From Claveliimonas bilis (GTDB taxonomy: Bacteria > Bacillota > Clostridia > Lachnospirales > Lachnospiraceae): 64,000 nt of DNA. The stretch is taken from contig NZ_AP027742.1 in the NCBI RefSeq assembly GCF_030296775.1, positions 2,108,001-2,172,000 on the forward strand, read 5' to 3'. Both the position numbers and the translations under genes were made by a program. How positions within the stretch are numbered: position 1 is the first letter of the stretch; every line of letters begins with the position of its first letter. Below the pieces are notes generated by a model. It worked only from the letters and a program-made list of their open reading frames with translations, was not told the DNA's origin and searched no databases. Shown one piece after another: positions 7,639 to 16,434 of the stretch.

Positions 7639-9585
7639 TTAATTGACAATCTTATAATATTCTCTTGCGGTAATAGCGAATACAATAATGTAAAATGCCG
7701 CGAATATCAGCACAGTCACCACAGTACACAGGACGAAAAGCCCGGTATTGAAAAGTCCGAATATCCCCAGAAGTTTTGTTATCACATTGAAGGCAACCAT
7801 AATATGAAGGATGGAAAACAGCAGAGGCAGGAAAAATACAATCAGGATCTGACTGCGGATCGCCCGGCGTATTTCTCTTTTGTCCATTCCTACTTTCTGC
7901 ATGATCACATACCGTTCCCGGTCATCCAGACCTTCAGATATCTGTTTGTAGTAGATGATCAGCACTGTCGCCACTAAAAACATGAATCCAAGATACATAC
8001 CGATGAAGAACAAACATCCGTAAAAGCCGAAAAAGCTTTCTGTCCCTGCCTGTCTGCTGGTAAAATAAGTACCCGGAAGTTCTTCTGTGATCCTGTCCGC
8101 AATCTTCTCCTCTACCACGGCCTTTTCTTCATCACTGCCTGTCATATCAAAATCTATGTCATACCGAAGACCGCTTTTCAGTGAATCCAGCTGCATTGCC
8201 ACTTCATCGTTTGCCACGATCATATACATTCCCGGCGCAACCCGTGACTGATTCTTCTCTTCCAGAACAAAGTCATCCAGCTCTTCTGTTACCTGAAATT
8301 TCCGGCCGTCAATCTGGATCGAATCTCTTCCGTAATTCTCAGCTGTAGTATAGATGATCACTTCATTCTCTTTCAGACTGGTGGAGGTGTTTTCCAGTTT
8401 CTGATAATCTTCCTGTGGAATCACGTACAATTCTGTAAGATCCCGGGGAGAATAAGTCCCATTCTCGCTGGTCGTAAATTTGTTTCCTCCCTGACTGATA
8501 AGAACTGCTGTTCCATAGTGGCAGGCTGTCTCTCCCTCCTTCTTAAGCCCTCCCCGGTCAAGCTCTTCCTCAATAAGCTTATTCGCTTTGTCTATCTTTT
8601 CCTGGCTTGCTTCATAGAGCGTCATCTGATAATCATTGGGATACCTATATGCCATCACATCGTCCACGCCCACATACAGGCTCACTGTGCTGGATATCAT
8701 CACCAGCACTATCGTACTTAAAATACAAATATTGGCAAGCCCCACGGCATTTTGTTTCATCCGGTAGATCATTCCGGAAACAGAGACAAAATGATTGGAC
8801 TTATAATAAAATTTTTTCCGCTTTCTAAGCAGCTTCAAAAGAGCAATACTTCCTGCCAGAAACAGTGCATACGTTCCGATAATGACTAAAATTACAGCCA
8901 CAAAAAATGTATTGATCGCTTCAAGAGGGTTCTTGGTTGACACAGCAAGATAGTATCCTGCTGCCATAGTAACAACTCCGATTAAAGCCAGGATCACTTT
9001 TGTCTTCGGCTCTTTTTCCCCTGCACTTCCGCCCCGCAGAAGCTCAATGGGATTAGCCAGCCTGATCTGAAACAGATTATAAAACCATGTCAGGAAGAAA
9101 ATAAATGCAAACAGTATCACCGTATCAAATACAGACTGCACAGAAATATGGAACTCCATTCCCACATCATAGTGAATGATCCGTATTAAAAGGAGATGCA
9201 TCAGCTTACCAAAGGCCATTCCTCCGGCAATGCCGCCTGCAATGCTGATTCCTCCCACTATGAGCGTCTCTACTGTCAGCATCTTGCCGATATGTCCTTT
9301 TCCCATTCCAAGGATATTGTAAACAGCAATCTCCTTTTTCCTGCGCTTGATGAGAAAACTGTTGGTATAAAACAAAAAAATCACGGAAAATACAACCATC
9401 ACGCCGCATCCCATCCGTAGCACTGTGATTACGTTGACAATCTCAATGCTTTTATTCCCTGCAAGGGCGTCTATAATATAGTACATCATAACCGTAAGGA
9501 TGGATGTGAGAATAAACGGGACATAGGTTTTTCTGTTATTTTTGATATTGCTGACTGCCAGTCTGGAATAAATTCTGCTATTCAT
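7639..9585 (-). CDS. Bacitracin-type ABC transporter permease, BceB-like (FtsX family)
   Basis: Start set at ATG 9585, 8 nt after AGGAGG; the frame extends upstream only to a TTG. The 648-residue protein has about ten membrane segments and a large extracellular domain between residues about 300 and 520, the BceB/VraG layout. Family-like segments are YVPFILTSILTVMMYYIIDAL near the start and DDRERYVIMQKVGMDKREIRRA near the end. With the ATPase just upstream it would sense or detoxify cell-wall-targeting peptide antibiotics and signal to a BceS-type kinase. The overlap with the ATPase stop is 8 nt. Confidence 0.9.
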   Translation of the reverse strand: MNSRIYSRLAVSNIKNNRKTYVPFILTSILTVMMYYIIDALAGNKSIEIVNVITVLRMGCGVMVVFSVIFLFYTNSFLIKRRKKEIAVYNILGMGKGHIGKMLTVETLIVGGISIAGGIAGGMAFGKLMHLLLIRIIHYDVGMEFHISVQSVFDTVILFAFIFFLTWFYNLFQIRLANPIELLRGGSAGEKEPKTKVILALIGVVTMAAGYYLAVSTKNPLEAINTFFVAVILVIIGTYALFLAGSIALLKLLRKRKKFYYKSNHFVSVSGMIYRMKQNAVGLANICILSTIVLVMISSTVSLYVGVDDVMAYRYPNDYQMTLYEASQEKIDKANKLIEEELDRGGLKKEGETACHYGTAVLISQGGNKFTTSENGTYSPRDLTELYVIPQEDYQKLENTSTSLKENEVIIYTTAENYGRDSIQIDGRKFQVTEELDDFVLEEKNQSRVAPGMYMIVANDEVAMQLDSLKSGLRYDIDFDMTGSDEEKAVVEEKIADRITEELPGTYFTSRQAGTESFFGFYGCLFFIGMYLGFMFLVATVLIIYYKQISEGLDDRERYVIMQKVGMDKREIRRAIRSQILIVFFLPLLFSILHIMVAFNVITKLLGIFGLFNTGLFVLCTVVTVLIFAAFYIIVFAITAREYYKIVN

Positions 9586-10345
9586 TCCTCTCACCTCCTG
9601 TGGCAAGTACAGTCAGTGTATCAGAAATCTTCTGGTAAAGCTGCTCGTTGGTCAGATTTCCTCTGTACAGTTGATGGAATACCTCCCCGTCCTTAATAAA
9701 CAAAATCCGATCCGCTGTACTGGCTGCCTTGACACTGTGAGTCACCATCAAGATCGTCTGCCCATCCCTGTTAATCTGAGTAAACAGCCTAAGAAGTTCA
9801 TCCGATGCCCTGGAATCCAGCGCTCCTGTGGGTTCGTCTGCAAGGACCAGCTGCGGTTTTGTGATGAGGGCTCTTGCGACCGCCGCCCTCTGCTTTTGTC
9901 CGCCAGAGATCTCATAAGGAAATTTCCCAAGGATCTGGCTGATTCCAAGCTTTTGTGCGATAGGCTTAAGGCGCCCTGACATTTCTTCATAGCTTTTGCC
10001 GGAAAGAACCAGCGGCAAAAAGATATTATCCTGCACAGAAAACGTATCCAGAAGATTAAAGTCCTGAAAGACAAACCCCAGATTCTGACGCCGGAAAGCT
10101 GCCACTTCTTTTTCTTTTACTTTGCTTAGATCGTTTCCTTTCAGATAAACTCTTCCTGACGTAGGTTTATCCAACGCAGCCAGAATGTTCAAAAGTGTGG
10201 TCTTACCGGAACCGGATTCTCCCATGATCGCAACATATTCTCTTGGTTCCACTGAAAAATTTACATTTTTCAGCGCTTCCACCTGATTCCCTCCAAAGCG
10301 GGTCGTATATATTTTCTTTACATTTTTCACTTCCAGTAATGACAT
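9578..10345 (-). CDS. ABC transporter ATP-binding protein, BceA-like
   Basis: The 255-residue ATPase has Walker A GESGSGKTT (42-50), Q-loop FVFQDFNLLDTF, signature SGGQKQR (147-153) and Walker B LVLADEPTGALDS, all close to the MacB/BceA group. It partners the FtsX permease downstream. A BceR-type operator lies 108 nt before its start, matching the BceRS-like pair encoded at 15418-17105. Confidence 0.92.
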   Translation of the reverse strand: MSLLEVKNVKKIYTTRFGGNQVEALKNVNFSVEPREYVAIMGESGSGKTTLLNILAALDKPTSGRVYLKGNDLSKVKEKEVAAFRRQNLGFVFQDFNLLDTFSVQDNIFLPLVLSGKSYEEMSGRLKPIAQKLGISQILGKFPYEISGGQKQRAAVARALITKPQLVLADEPTGALDSRASDELLRLFTQINRDGQTILMVTHSVKAASTADRILFIKDGEVFHQLYRGNLTNEQLYQKISDTLTVLATGGERNE

Positions 10346-10392
10346 AAAAAACCTGCCTCCTTTTTTGCCTTTGTCATTTTATTTACAGGCTT

Positions 10393-10482
10393 ATTATACA
10401 AAAGAAGGCAGGTCTCTTCCATTCATTTAACTTACATTCCGGCCCTTTATCCTTACATTTTTGTCACATTCATGTAAGTTAA
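10393..10482 (-). promoter_or_regulatory. BceR-type operator and promoter of the bceAB-like operon
   Basis: On the minus strand TGACA-AAAA-TGTAA (10466-10453) is an exact match to the TNACA-N4-TGTAA BceR-type consensus. It is nested inside a larger inverted repeat, TTAACTTACAT (10482-10472) and ATGTAAGTTAA (10437-10427). A TATAAT -10 lies at 10398-10393, but the -35 position reads TGGAAG, as expected for an activator-dependent promoter. Confidence 0.8.
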
Positions 10483-10510
10483 CATTGTCGGAAATTTCAG
10501 GAAACTTCTC

Positions 10511-11476
10511 TTATGCAACTGGCTTGATACCATTCAACGCGATAAAAAACTCCATAATAAAAAACAGTATCATCCACACCGCTGTCAGGGCAGAAAACCA
10601 CATGGATTTTTCAGGACGATTTTCTCTCCACCAGGAAGCAATCTTATCCCGTTTTCTGCAAAAAATGACACAGGTAAGAACAGCAAATCCAATAAGCGTA
10701 CCGTATTCTACCACACTTGCCGCTGTTTCCGGCAAAAGCTTTGCCAGTTTTCCCAAAGCCTCACTGAAAATCACATTATTCAGTATATGAAGAGCAATAG
10801 ACCACCGAATGGAATACTCCGATGCTATATAGCCAAACACAACTCCTGCCGCAACAGCAAATAATCCCTGGGGAAAATTCCCATGCATTACTCCAAAAAG
10901 CAGTGCTGATATTCCTACTGCAAATCCTTTGCCGCAACTCATAAGACTCTGCATCACGATTCCCCGGTACACCAGTTCTTCCGCTATCGGCCCTACCAGC
11001 CCCACATAGAGAAACATTGACCAGTCCGTGCTTGCAGATGCGGCACTGTCCACTGACGCCTGAAGAGAATAACCAAACTGATTTAAAATAATCTCTGCCA
11101 ATGCCGCTCCCACAATAAATAGCACCTGCAGCGACATAAATACACAGGCCATCTGTCCAAATACCGCCGGTGTCATCCCCTTTTTCCTTACAAAGCTCTC
11201 CTTAAGATAGCCATTTTTTCTATGCCGTATTCCAAGATATAAAAGCCCTGCCGCCACGCCTGCAATACTCAAGACACCTGCATAATTTCCCAGACTTCTT
11301 TCCAGAATTTTCTGCATCGTACCAGCGTCTCCTGCACAAGAAGGATTCAAAGCGACATACACGCCATATCCCACTGCAAAAAGCAATGTCACTCCTACAA
11401 GGATCACATTATAAAACAACACCCCTCTGGCTGTGTGATTTATTTTCTTTTTTAAAGCTCTTTTCTTTGTGTCCAT
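10511..11476 (-). CDS. CPBP family intramembrane glutamic endopeptidase
   Basis: Start set at ATG 11476, which has AAAGGAG 8 nt upstream; an earlier in-frame start 33 nt away has none. The 321-residue polytopic protein carries the CPBP/Abi motif 1, EELVYRG, inside GPIAEELVYRGIVMQSL, and motif 2 in LLFGVMHGNFPQG. CPBP proteins next to LytTR two-component systems in lactic bacteria act as bacteriocin-immunity-like or processing proteins. Here the gene follows a GHKL kinase and has a LytTR-type direct repeat in front. A role in peptide immunity is inference. Confidence 0.85.
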   Translation of the reverse strand: MDTKKRALKKKINHTARGVLFYNVILVGVTLLFAVGYGVYVALNPSCAGDAGTMQKILERSLGNYAGVLSIAGVAAGLLYLGIRHRKNGYLKESFVRKKGMTPAVFGQMACVFMSLQVLFIVGAALAEIILNQFGYSLQASVDSAASASTDWSMFLYVGLVGPIAEELVYRGIVMQSLMSCGKGFAVGISALLFGVMHGNFPQGLFAVAAGVVFGYIASEYSIRWSIALHILNNVIFSEALGKLAKLLPETAASVVEYGTLIGFAVLTCVIFCRKRDKIASWWRENRPEKSMWFSALTAVWMILFFIMEFFIALNGIKPVA

Positions 11477-11539
11477 TGTTATTTCTCCTTTCTTTCCTGT
11501 ATTCACCATATCTCACTTTGGAAAGAACGGAGTTTTTTC

Positions 11540-11575
11540 GTTGTAAACGGTACTGATTTTGTTGTGAATGGTACT
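11540..11575 (-). promoter_or_regulatory. LytTR-type direct repeat upstream of the CPBP gene
   Basis: On the minus strand AGTACCATTCACAAC and AGTACCGTTTACAAC repeat with a 21-bp period (two helical turns), matching in 13 of 15 positions. Such paired, in-phase repeats are typical LytTR response-regulator sites. The first copy overlaps the kinase stop codon, and no -35 element stands between the repeat and the CPBP gene. Confidence 0.65.
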
Positions 11576-12933
11576 TATTCTGTAAACACAAGAACTTCCA
11601 GACTATATACAGACCCTTCTTTTTCTTCACGGATCTGCTGTTTCATGCTGCCATGATATTTTTCTGCCACATAAGCAATATTTAAAAGACCAAATCCATG
11701 CTCTTTTTCGTTTTTCTTATCAGTGCATCCTGGCGGCATGATCTTTTTTTGCGGACAAACCGGATTCTCAAACACAAAACATGCCATTTTCCCCTGACAG
11801 GAAATTTTTAACCTGATCCAGCCATTCTGCTGCTCACCGTCCTCTTTCCTGTCCATCTTTGCCGCTGACGACCTTTCCAGCTCTTCCAGTGCATTATCCA
11901 ATGCATTTGCAAATATGGTACAAATATCCATCGCCTGCATTTCAATTTCACATGAAAAATTTCCGTCCAGAGAAAATGAGACTCCCATCGCTTGTGCAAG
12001 AAGGAGTTTTTCATTTAAAATTGCATCCACAATCTCATTTCCAGTCTGCACGGCATGATCTGTCTGACGAAGCTCTCCCTCCAGATTTTCCAGATAAGTT
12101 CTCATTCTGTCCAGGTCTCCTGTCTCTGAAAGTCTGCACAGACATGCCAGATGGTTTTTGATATCATGACGAAATCTCCTAAGTCTCACTTCCTGTTCCT
12201 TATAAGCACGGAAATGTACCAGCTCGGCTCTCATATAATGTTCCCCTATAGTTGTCATATATTGAAAATATCCCTTTTTGTTTCCCTGTTGTACCAAAGC
12301 AACTGCAGAAACTTCAAGAAATACGATAGACAGACATCCAAGACCTGTCAAAAATCTCGACATATCCTGCGAAAGTCCGGCTTCGTATATGGTTATCAGG
12401 AAAGAGCCCACTGCAAAAAGGAAAATCCCCACTCCGTGAAGAAAGTTCCTCTCCCACCTTCCAAGCTGCCTGTAAGCACTTTCTTTGGCCGCCCTCTGCC
12501 GGAATCCCGCACCTTTGATATAGAAAATCAAGACAACTATCCAGAAGATTCCGTCCGAAAGAAGTGCATTTTCTCTTTCCGGAAGATAGGCTCCTGTCAC
12601 CAGATATGGAACAGCATAGAAAAGCGCCGTAATCCCTACCAAAAATCCAAGCGCCGGAATCAAAAGAAATATTCCTCTTATCCTGTGACTTTCCCTTGTC
12701 AAAAATATATAGACACAGAAAAATAAAATTCCTGTAATCTGTATATCTTCCCAAATTCCGGGAAGCATCTGAACAACAAATGTAAAAACAAAAAAGGCTG
12801 TTCCATATATGAATTGAGCCTTTCTATTTTTCAGAACCGGCTCCAGATAAACATATCGGCTCACAGCCAAAAGTGCCAGCAAAATCTCCGCCATCTCTAT
12901 ACAGTTATATAAACATAATGCCAATTTTCCCAT
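11575..12933 (-). CDS. GHKL sensor histidine kinase, AgrC/ComD-like
   Basis: The 452-residue protein has six or seven membrane segments in its first 215 residues, then a kinase core with FRHDIKNHLACL (His 256), the N-box ANALDNALEEL and the G-box GFGLLNIAYVAEKYHGSM. This is the HPK10/AgrC class that reads peptide signals. It pairs with the LytTR regulator 15 nt upstream. No agrB- or agrD-like gene is present nearby, so the signal may be external or encoded elsewhere. Confidence 0.9.
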   Translation of the reverse strand: MGKLALCLYNCIEMAEILLALLAVSRYVYLEPVLKNRKAQFIYGTAFFVFTFVVQMLPGIWEDIQITGILFFCVYIFLTRESHRIRGIFLLIPALGFLVGITALFYAVPYLVTGAYLPERENALLSDGIFWIVVLIFYIKGAGFRQRAAKESAYRQLGRWERNFLHGVGIFLFAVGSFLITIYEAGLSQDMSRFLTGLGCLSIVFLEVSAVALVQQGNKKGYFQYMTTIGEHYMRAELVHFRAYKEQEVRLRRFRHDIKNHLACLCRLSETGDLDRMRTYLENLEGELRQTDHAVQTGNEIVDAILNEKLLLAQAMGVSFSLDGNFSCEIEMQAMDICTIFANALDNALEELERSSAAKMDRKEDGEQQNGWIRLKISCQGKMACFVFENPVCPQKKIMPPGCTDKKNEKEHGFGLLNIAYVAEKYHGSMKQQIREEKEGSVYSLEVLVFTE

Positions 12934-12948
12934 ACTTTTTGCACCCTG

Positions 12949-13650
12949 TCAGTTCTCTTTCACCCATTTAGACATCATCCTCTGAAAGGATTCTCTTCGG
13001 TTGCGCCCTACCGGAATCTGCGTGCCCTCTGTTAAAAAGACCTTCTTTCCATCATAGGAATATACTTTTCTAAGATTAATGATCCAGCTTCTGTGAATCT
13101 GGAAAAACTGTTCTTCAGGAAGCTGGAATAGCTGATCTTTTATTTTGCCTCTTATCAAATAGCGTTCCTTTTCTGTCTGGATAGAAAGATATACGTTCTC
13201 ACTTTTTAAATAAAGAATTTCCTCCACAGGGATAAAAAGATCCTTTCCATCCACCCTGACAGATAAGCGTCTTCCTTCCGCTTCCATTTTTTCTACAGAT
13301 TCCAAAGCCTGGTGCAGCTTTTCTTGCTCCACCGGTTTTCCAAGAAACCGAAAAGCCCCCACTTCATAGCCCTGCATAGCATATTCTGTATGACTTGTCA
13401 GAAGAATGACCGGTATGGAAAGCCCCATTTCTTTTACTTTTTCTGCTGTATCTAATCCTGACAAGCCTGGCATTTCAATATCGAGAAAAATGCATCGGTA
13501 TATCTGCGGATTCCTTTTTATCACTCGAAGAAGATCTTCTCCGGAATGAAATGTTTCAATCATTACATCCAAACTTTTATAGTACTGTTCCAGTTCTTTA
13601 CGGATCATTTCCAGGAAGATGGGCTCATCGTCACATACTGCTATTTTCAT
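12949..13650 (-). CDS. LytTR-family response regulator, AgrA-like
   Basis: The 233-residue protein has a receiver domain (DDEP near the start, phospho-acceptor Asp 57 in FLDIEMPGLSG, conserved Lys in LGKPVE) and a C-terminal LytTR DNA-binding domain. The latter shows VEEILYLKSENVYLS and FFQIHRSWIINLRKV, as in AgrA/LytR. It overlaps the MBL gene by 20 nt. Its likely target is the direct repeat at 11540-11575. Confidence 0.92.
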   Translation of the reverse strand: MKIAVCDDEPIFLEMIRKELEQYYKSLDVMIETFHSGEDLLRVIKRNPQIYRCIFLDIEMPGLSGLDTAEKVKEMGLSIPVILLTSHTEYAMQGYEVGAFRFLGKPVEQEKLHQALESVEKMEAEGRRLSVRVDGKDLFIPVEEILYLKSENVYLSIQTEKERYLIRGKIKDQLFQLPEEQFFQIHRSWIINLRKVYSYDGKKVFLTEGTQIPVGRNRRESFQRMMSKWVKEN

Positions 13651-14491
13651 CTGGCATTTCTCCTCTCATCTCCTGCAAAAGAATATCCCCGCTGTGGATC
13701 GCCCGGATCTTTTCTCCCATGATTTTTTTCATCATTCGGTATGGCTCCTCACCCGTACAGTGTCCGGTATAGTAGATCGTCGGCGTCTCTTTTAAAACTC
13801 TGGCCGTCTCCTCAATGTTTCGGATATCTTCCGCAGTGTAGCCTTTCTTTTTCTTCATATGGAAGCCGCTGATCACTGCATCCGGATAACTGTGATAAAT
13901 CTTCCTATAGCGTTCCAGAATGTTAAGGATCCCATTATGTGCGCATCCGGAGAGAAGATAATGCTTTCCATCCTGCCTGATCACAAGGCACTGTTCATGG
14001 TCGAACACATCCTGAACAAACCCCTTTTCTGTCCTTCTTTTCAGGACCCGGTTCCCTTCCGGCCACAGTTTCCTTCCGGAAATATGGGAAAATAGGAAAA
14101 GTTCCTCATCGATCCTGTAATCTCCCTCCAGCAAAACAGACCGTGAATCCCCCGGAATATCAGGATCTATTCCGATATACCTGACTTCTTCTTCCTCCAC
14201 ATGATAAAAGGCTCCTCCGGCTGCCCTCTGCATGTAAATGACTGCCTTTTGATTGCATTCCAAAAAGCCGGGAATCCCTCCGCCATGGTCGTAATGGCCG
14301 TGACTTAAAATTACCGTATCCACTCCCGCCATATCGATCCCGAGCATCCCGGCATTTTTAAGGAACTGACTGCTGGCCCCTGTATCCATCAGAAGCTTAT
14401 GCTTCTTCGTCTCTATGTATAAACTAAGCCCATGCTCGCTAAGGCATCCCTCTCGTCCGGAATCATTTTCCATTAAAACTGTAATTTTCAT
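13631..14491 (-). CDS. MBL-fold metallo-hydrolase
   Basis: The 286-residue protein carries the zinc-binding motif LSHGHYDHGGG and a later SGCAHNGILNIL segment. These place it with the MBL proteins often annotated as related to the dihydropterin / aminobenzene-phosphate synthase group. It begins 2 nt after the HAD gene stop and overlaps the LytTR regulator start by 20 nt, so all three are cotranscribed. Substrate cannot be told. Confidence 0.88.
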   Translation of the reverse strand: MKITVLMENDSGREGCLSEHGLSLYIETKKHKLLMDTGASSQFLKNAGMLGIDMAGVDTVILSHGHYDHGGGIPGFLECNQKAVIYMQRAAGGAFYHVEEEEVRYIGIDPDIPGDSRSVLLEGDYRIDEELFLFSHISGRKLWPEGNRVLKRRTEKGFVQDVFDHEQCLVIRQDGKHYLLSGCAHNGILNILERYRKIYHSYPDAVISGFHMKKKKGYTAEDIRNIEETARVLKETPTIYYTGHCTGEEPYRMMKKIMGEKIRAIHSGDILLQEMRGEMPDENSSM

Positions 14492-14493
14492 TT

Positions 14494-15306
14494 TTAACAG
14501 CCTCCCAGGATATAATTTTTTATGGCAGCCTCCACCCCGTTTTCCTCATTTGACGGAAGTACGTAATCTGCTTTTTCCTTTAGTTTTTTCACGCCATTTC
14601 CCATGGCGAATTTCAGTCCGGAAGCCTCAAACATGGAAAGGTCGTTCTCCCCGTCCCCGATACAGGCAATCTCGCTCTTTTGGATCCCAAGATGACCGGA
14701 AAGCGCTGTAAGCGCTGTTCCCTTGGACGTATTACGGGAAAAGATTTCCATATATATTTTCGTACTGGCAAAAGAAAGCTGAGGAAAATTTCCCAAAATC
14801 TTTTCCAGCCTGATCCTTGTGCCCGGTGCAAGGAAATACAACTGGATCTCCTCCACCCCTTTGTTCCTGCTCCGGATATAGGACGCCATATTTTTAACAA
14901 GCTCCACTCCCCTGGCGTCTTTTCCGTAAAATGCTCTCCCCATAAGAGCAAGCATTCTTCCCTGTATCAGATAGACATGCTCCATGTGAGACGCGATTCC
15001 TGCCCCGCTTCCGGCACACTCCTCTAAAAGTGAAAGGGCGGTCTCCTTAGGAATATCAGAACAAAGCAAACTTTTATCCAGCTCACAGTCTGTCACCCGG
15101 GCTCCATTGGAACTGATCACATACCGATAGATATCTTTCCTTCCCGCCAGCTGATGAGGCAGGCAAAAAAAACATCTTCCGGTAGTAGGCACTACCGTAA
15201 TCCCCGACTTTGCCGCTGCCTCCAGCGCCTTTTTCGTTTCTTCTGTCATCAGGCTCTTCCTGTTTAAGCAAGTGCCGTCCATATCCACAGCAAGCAGTTT
15301 TATCAT
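14494..15306 (-). CDS. HAD-superfamily hydrolase, Cof type
   Basis: The 270-residue protein has the nucleophile motif AVDMDGTCL at its start, the Cof cap, and motif IV GDGENDLSMFEASG followed by MGNGVKKLKEKADYV. Cof-type enzymes dephosphorylate sugar phosphates, flavins or pyridoxal phosphate; sequence alone does not choose among them. AAGGAC precedes the ATG. It is the first gene after the BceS-like kinase, with a 111-nt gap that may hold a weak promoter. Confidence 0.9.
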   Translation of the reverse strand: MIKLLAVDMDGTCLNRKSLMTEETKKALEAAAKSGITVVPTTGRCFFCLPHQLAGRKDIYRYVISSNGARVTDCELDKSLLCSDIPKETALSLLEECAGSGAGIASHMEHVYLIQGRMLALMGRAFYGKDARGVELVKNMASYIRSRNKGVEEIQLYFLAPGTRIRLEKILGNFPQLSFASTKIYMEIFSRNTSKGTALTALSGHLGIQKSEIACIGDGENDLSMFEASGLKFAMGNGVKKLKEKADYVLPSNEENGVEAAIKNYILGGC

Positions 15307-15417
15307 AAGTCCTTCTTCATCTCCTGATTTTTATTCCATATAAATTTCCATACGCGAGATCAAATTTGTCACATTCAGTTTATTGGCAAAAAGCTGCCGG
15401 TAGGTTTTATTTCTCGT

Positions 15418-16434
15418 TTACTCCGCCTGCACAGGAACTCTTCCCAGGCCCAGAAATACAGTTGTCCCAACACCGGGTTCTGATTCGATCCAGATACTGT
15501 GCCCCAGCTTATCCGCCACCTGTTTGCAAAGATACAGCCCTATGCCGGTAGACTTTTTGTGCTCTCTTCCCGTATAGCCGGTAAAGCCCCTTTCAAATAC
15601 ACGGGGAAGATCCTCTGCATAAATACCGATTCCGGTATCCTGGATCATCAGGGTAAGCTCATGCTCCTTTCCTTCGGATACACGGATCGATATTTCTCCT
15701 TCCTTTGTGTATTTCAGCGCATTGGATAAAAGCTGTTCCAAAATAAAGGACAGCCATTTTTCGTCTGTGAGCACGATCCGGTCTGATTCCTGATAATTCA
15801 ATTTCAGCTTCTGCAAAATAAAAAGTCTGGAATATTTTCGTACTGCCTGTTTAATTAATTTATCCAGAGAATACCACTGCAGCACAAGATCTTTGGAAAT
15901 ATCCCCGATACGCACATAGGTCATGACCATCTCCACATATTGTTCTGTGCGAAAGAGCTCTTTGTCCATTTCCTTTAGAAAACTGTCTGATCCATGTTCC
16001 TGCCCTTCTTCCTGCAAAAGAAGACGCATTGCCGCAAGGGGCGTTTTGATCTGGTGCGCCCACAGACTGTAATAATCTACACTCTCCTGTCTTGCAATGG
16101 CGGCGTCTGACTCTTTCTCCATCTTCTGATCCCAGAGAACCGACAGCATTTTCTGATACTGCTCCTCTGCCAGAGTATCTGCACTTTGCGCTCCCGGCCT
16201 TAAAAAAGAAATGTTTTTCAGCATTTCTTCCCTTTCTCTGCTTCTTCTTACATAACGGACAAAATTTGCACTCCCCCACAAAATCAGCCATATCATCGAC
16301 AAAAAGACTGCGTATGACATGGCCTCCATCCGAACTTCATAGAGAAGCCCCACTATCAAAATAATCGCCGCCGCTCCGAAGTAACCAACGATTCCTCTCC
16401 AGTGTTCTTTTAAATAGTAGCCTGCTGTTTTCAT
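15418..16434 (-). CDS. Intramembrane-sensing histidine kinase, BceS-like
   Basis: The 338-residue kinase has two membrane segments close together near the N terminus (about 13-31 and 39-56) with almost no outside loop, the mark of BceS-type sensors that read the flux of a partner ABC transporter. The core shows WAHQIKTPLAAM (His 127), LLSNALKYT and GTGIGLYLCKQVADKLG-like motifs. It overlaps the regulator gene by 4 nt. The likely partner is the BceAB-like pair at 7639-10345, more than 5 kb away. Confidence 0.92.
   Translation of the reverse strand: MKTAGYYLKEHWRGIVGYFGAAAIILIVGLLYEVRMEAMSYAVFLSMIWLILWGSANFVRYVRRSREREEMLKNISFLRPGAQSADTLAEEQYQKMLSVLWDQKMEKESDAAIARQESVDYYSLWAHQIKTPLAAMRLLLQEEGQEHGSDSFLKEMDKELFRTEQYVEMVMTYVRIGDISKDLVLQWYSLDKLIKQAVRKYSRLFILQKLKLNYQESDRIVLTDEKWLSFILEQLLSNALKYTKEGEISIRVSEGKEHELTLMIQDTGIGIYAEDLPRVFERGFTGYTGREHKKSTGIGLYLCKQVADKLGHSIWIESEPGVGTTVFLGLGRVPVQAE

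Noticed and set aside
10346-11574. Search for an agrD-like signal peptide gene near the GHKL kinase
   Set aside because: No small frame with a ribosome site and a cyclic-peptide-like Cys core was found in the gaps.
15307-15417. Promoter TTGATC-17-TATGGA before the HAD gene
   Set aside because: The -10 matches consensus at only three positions; read-through from the BceS-like gene is as likely.
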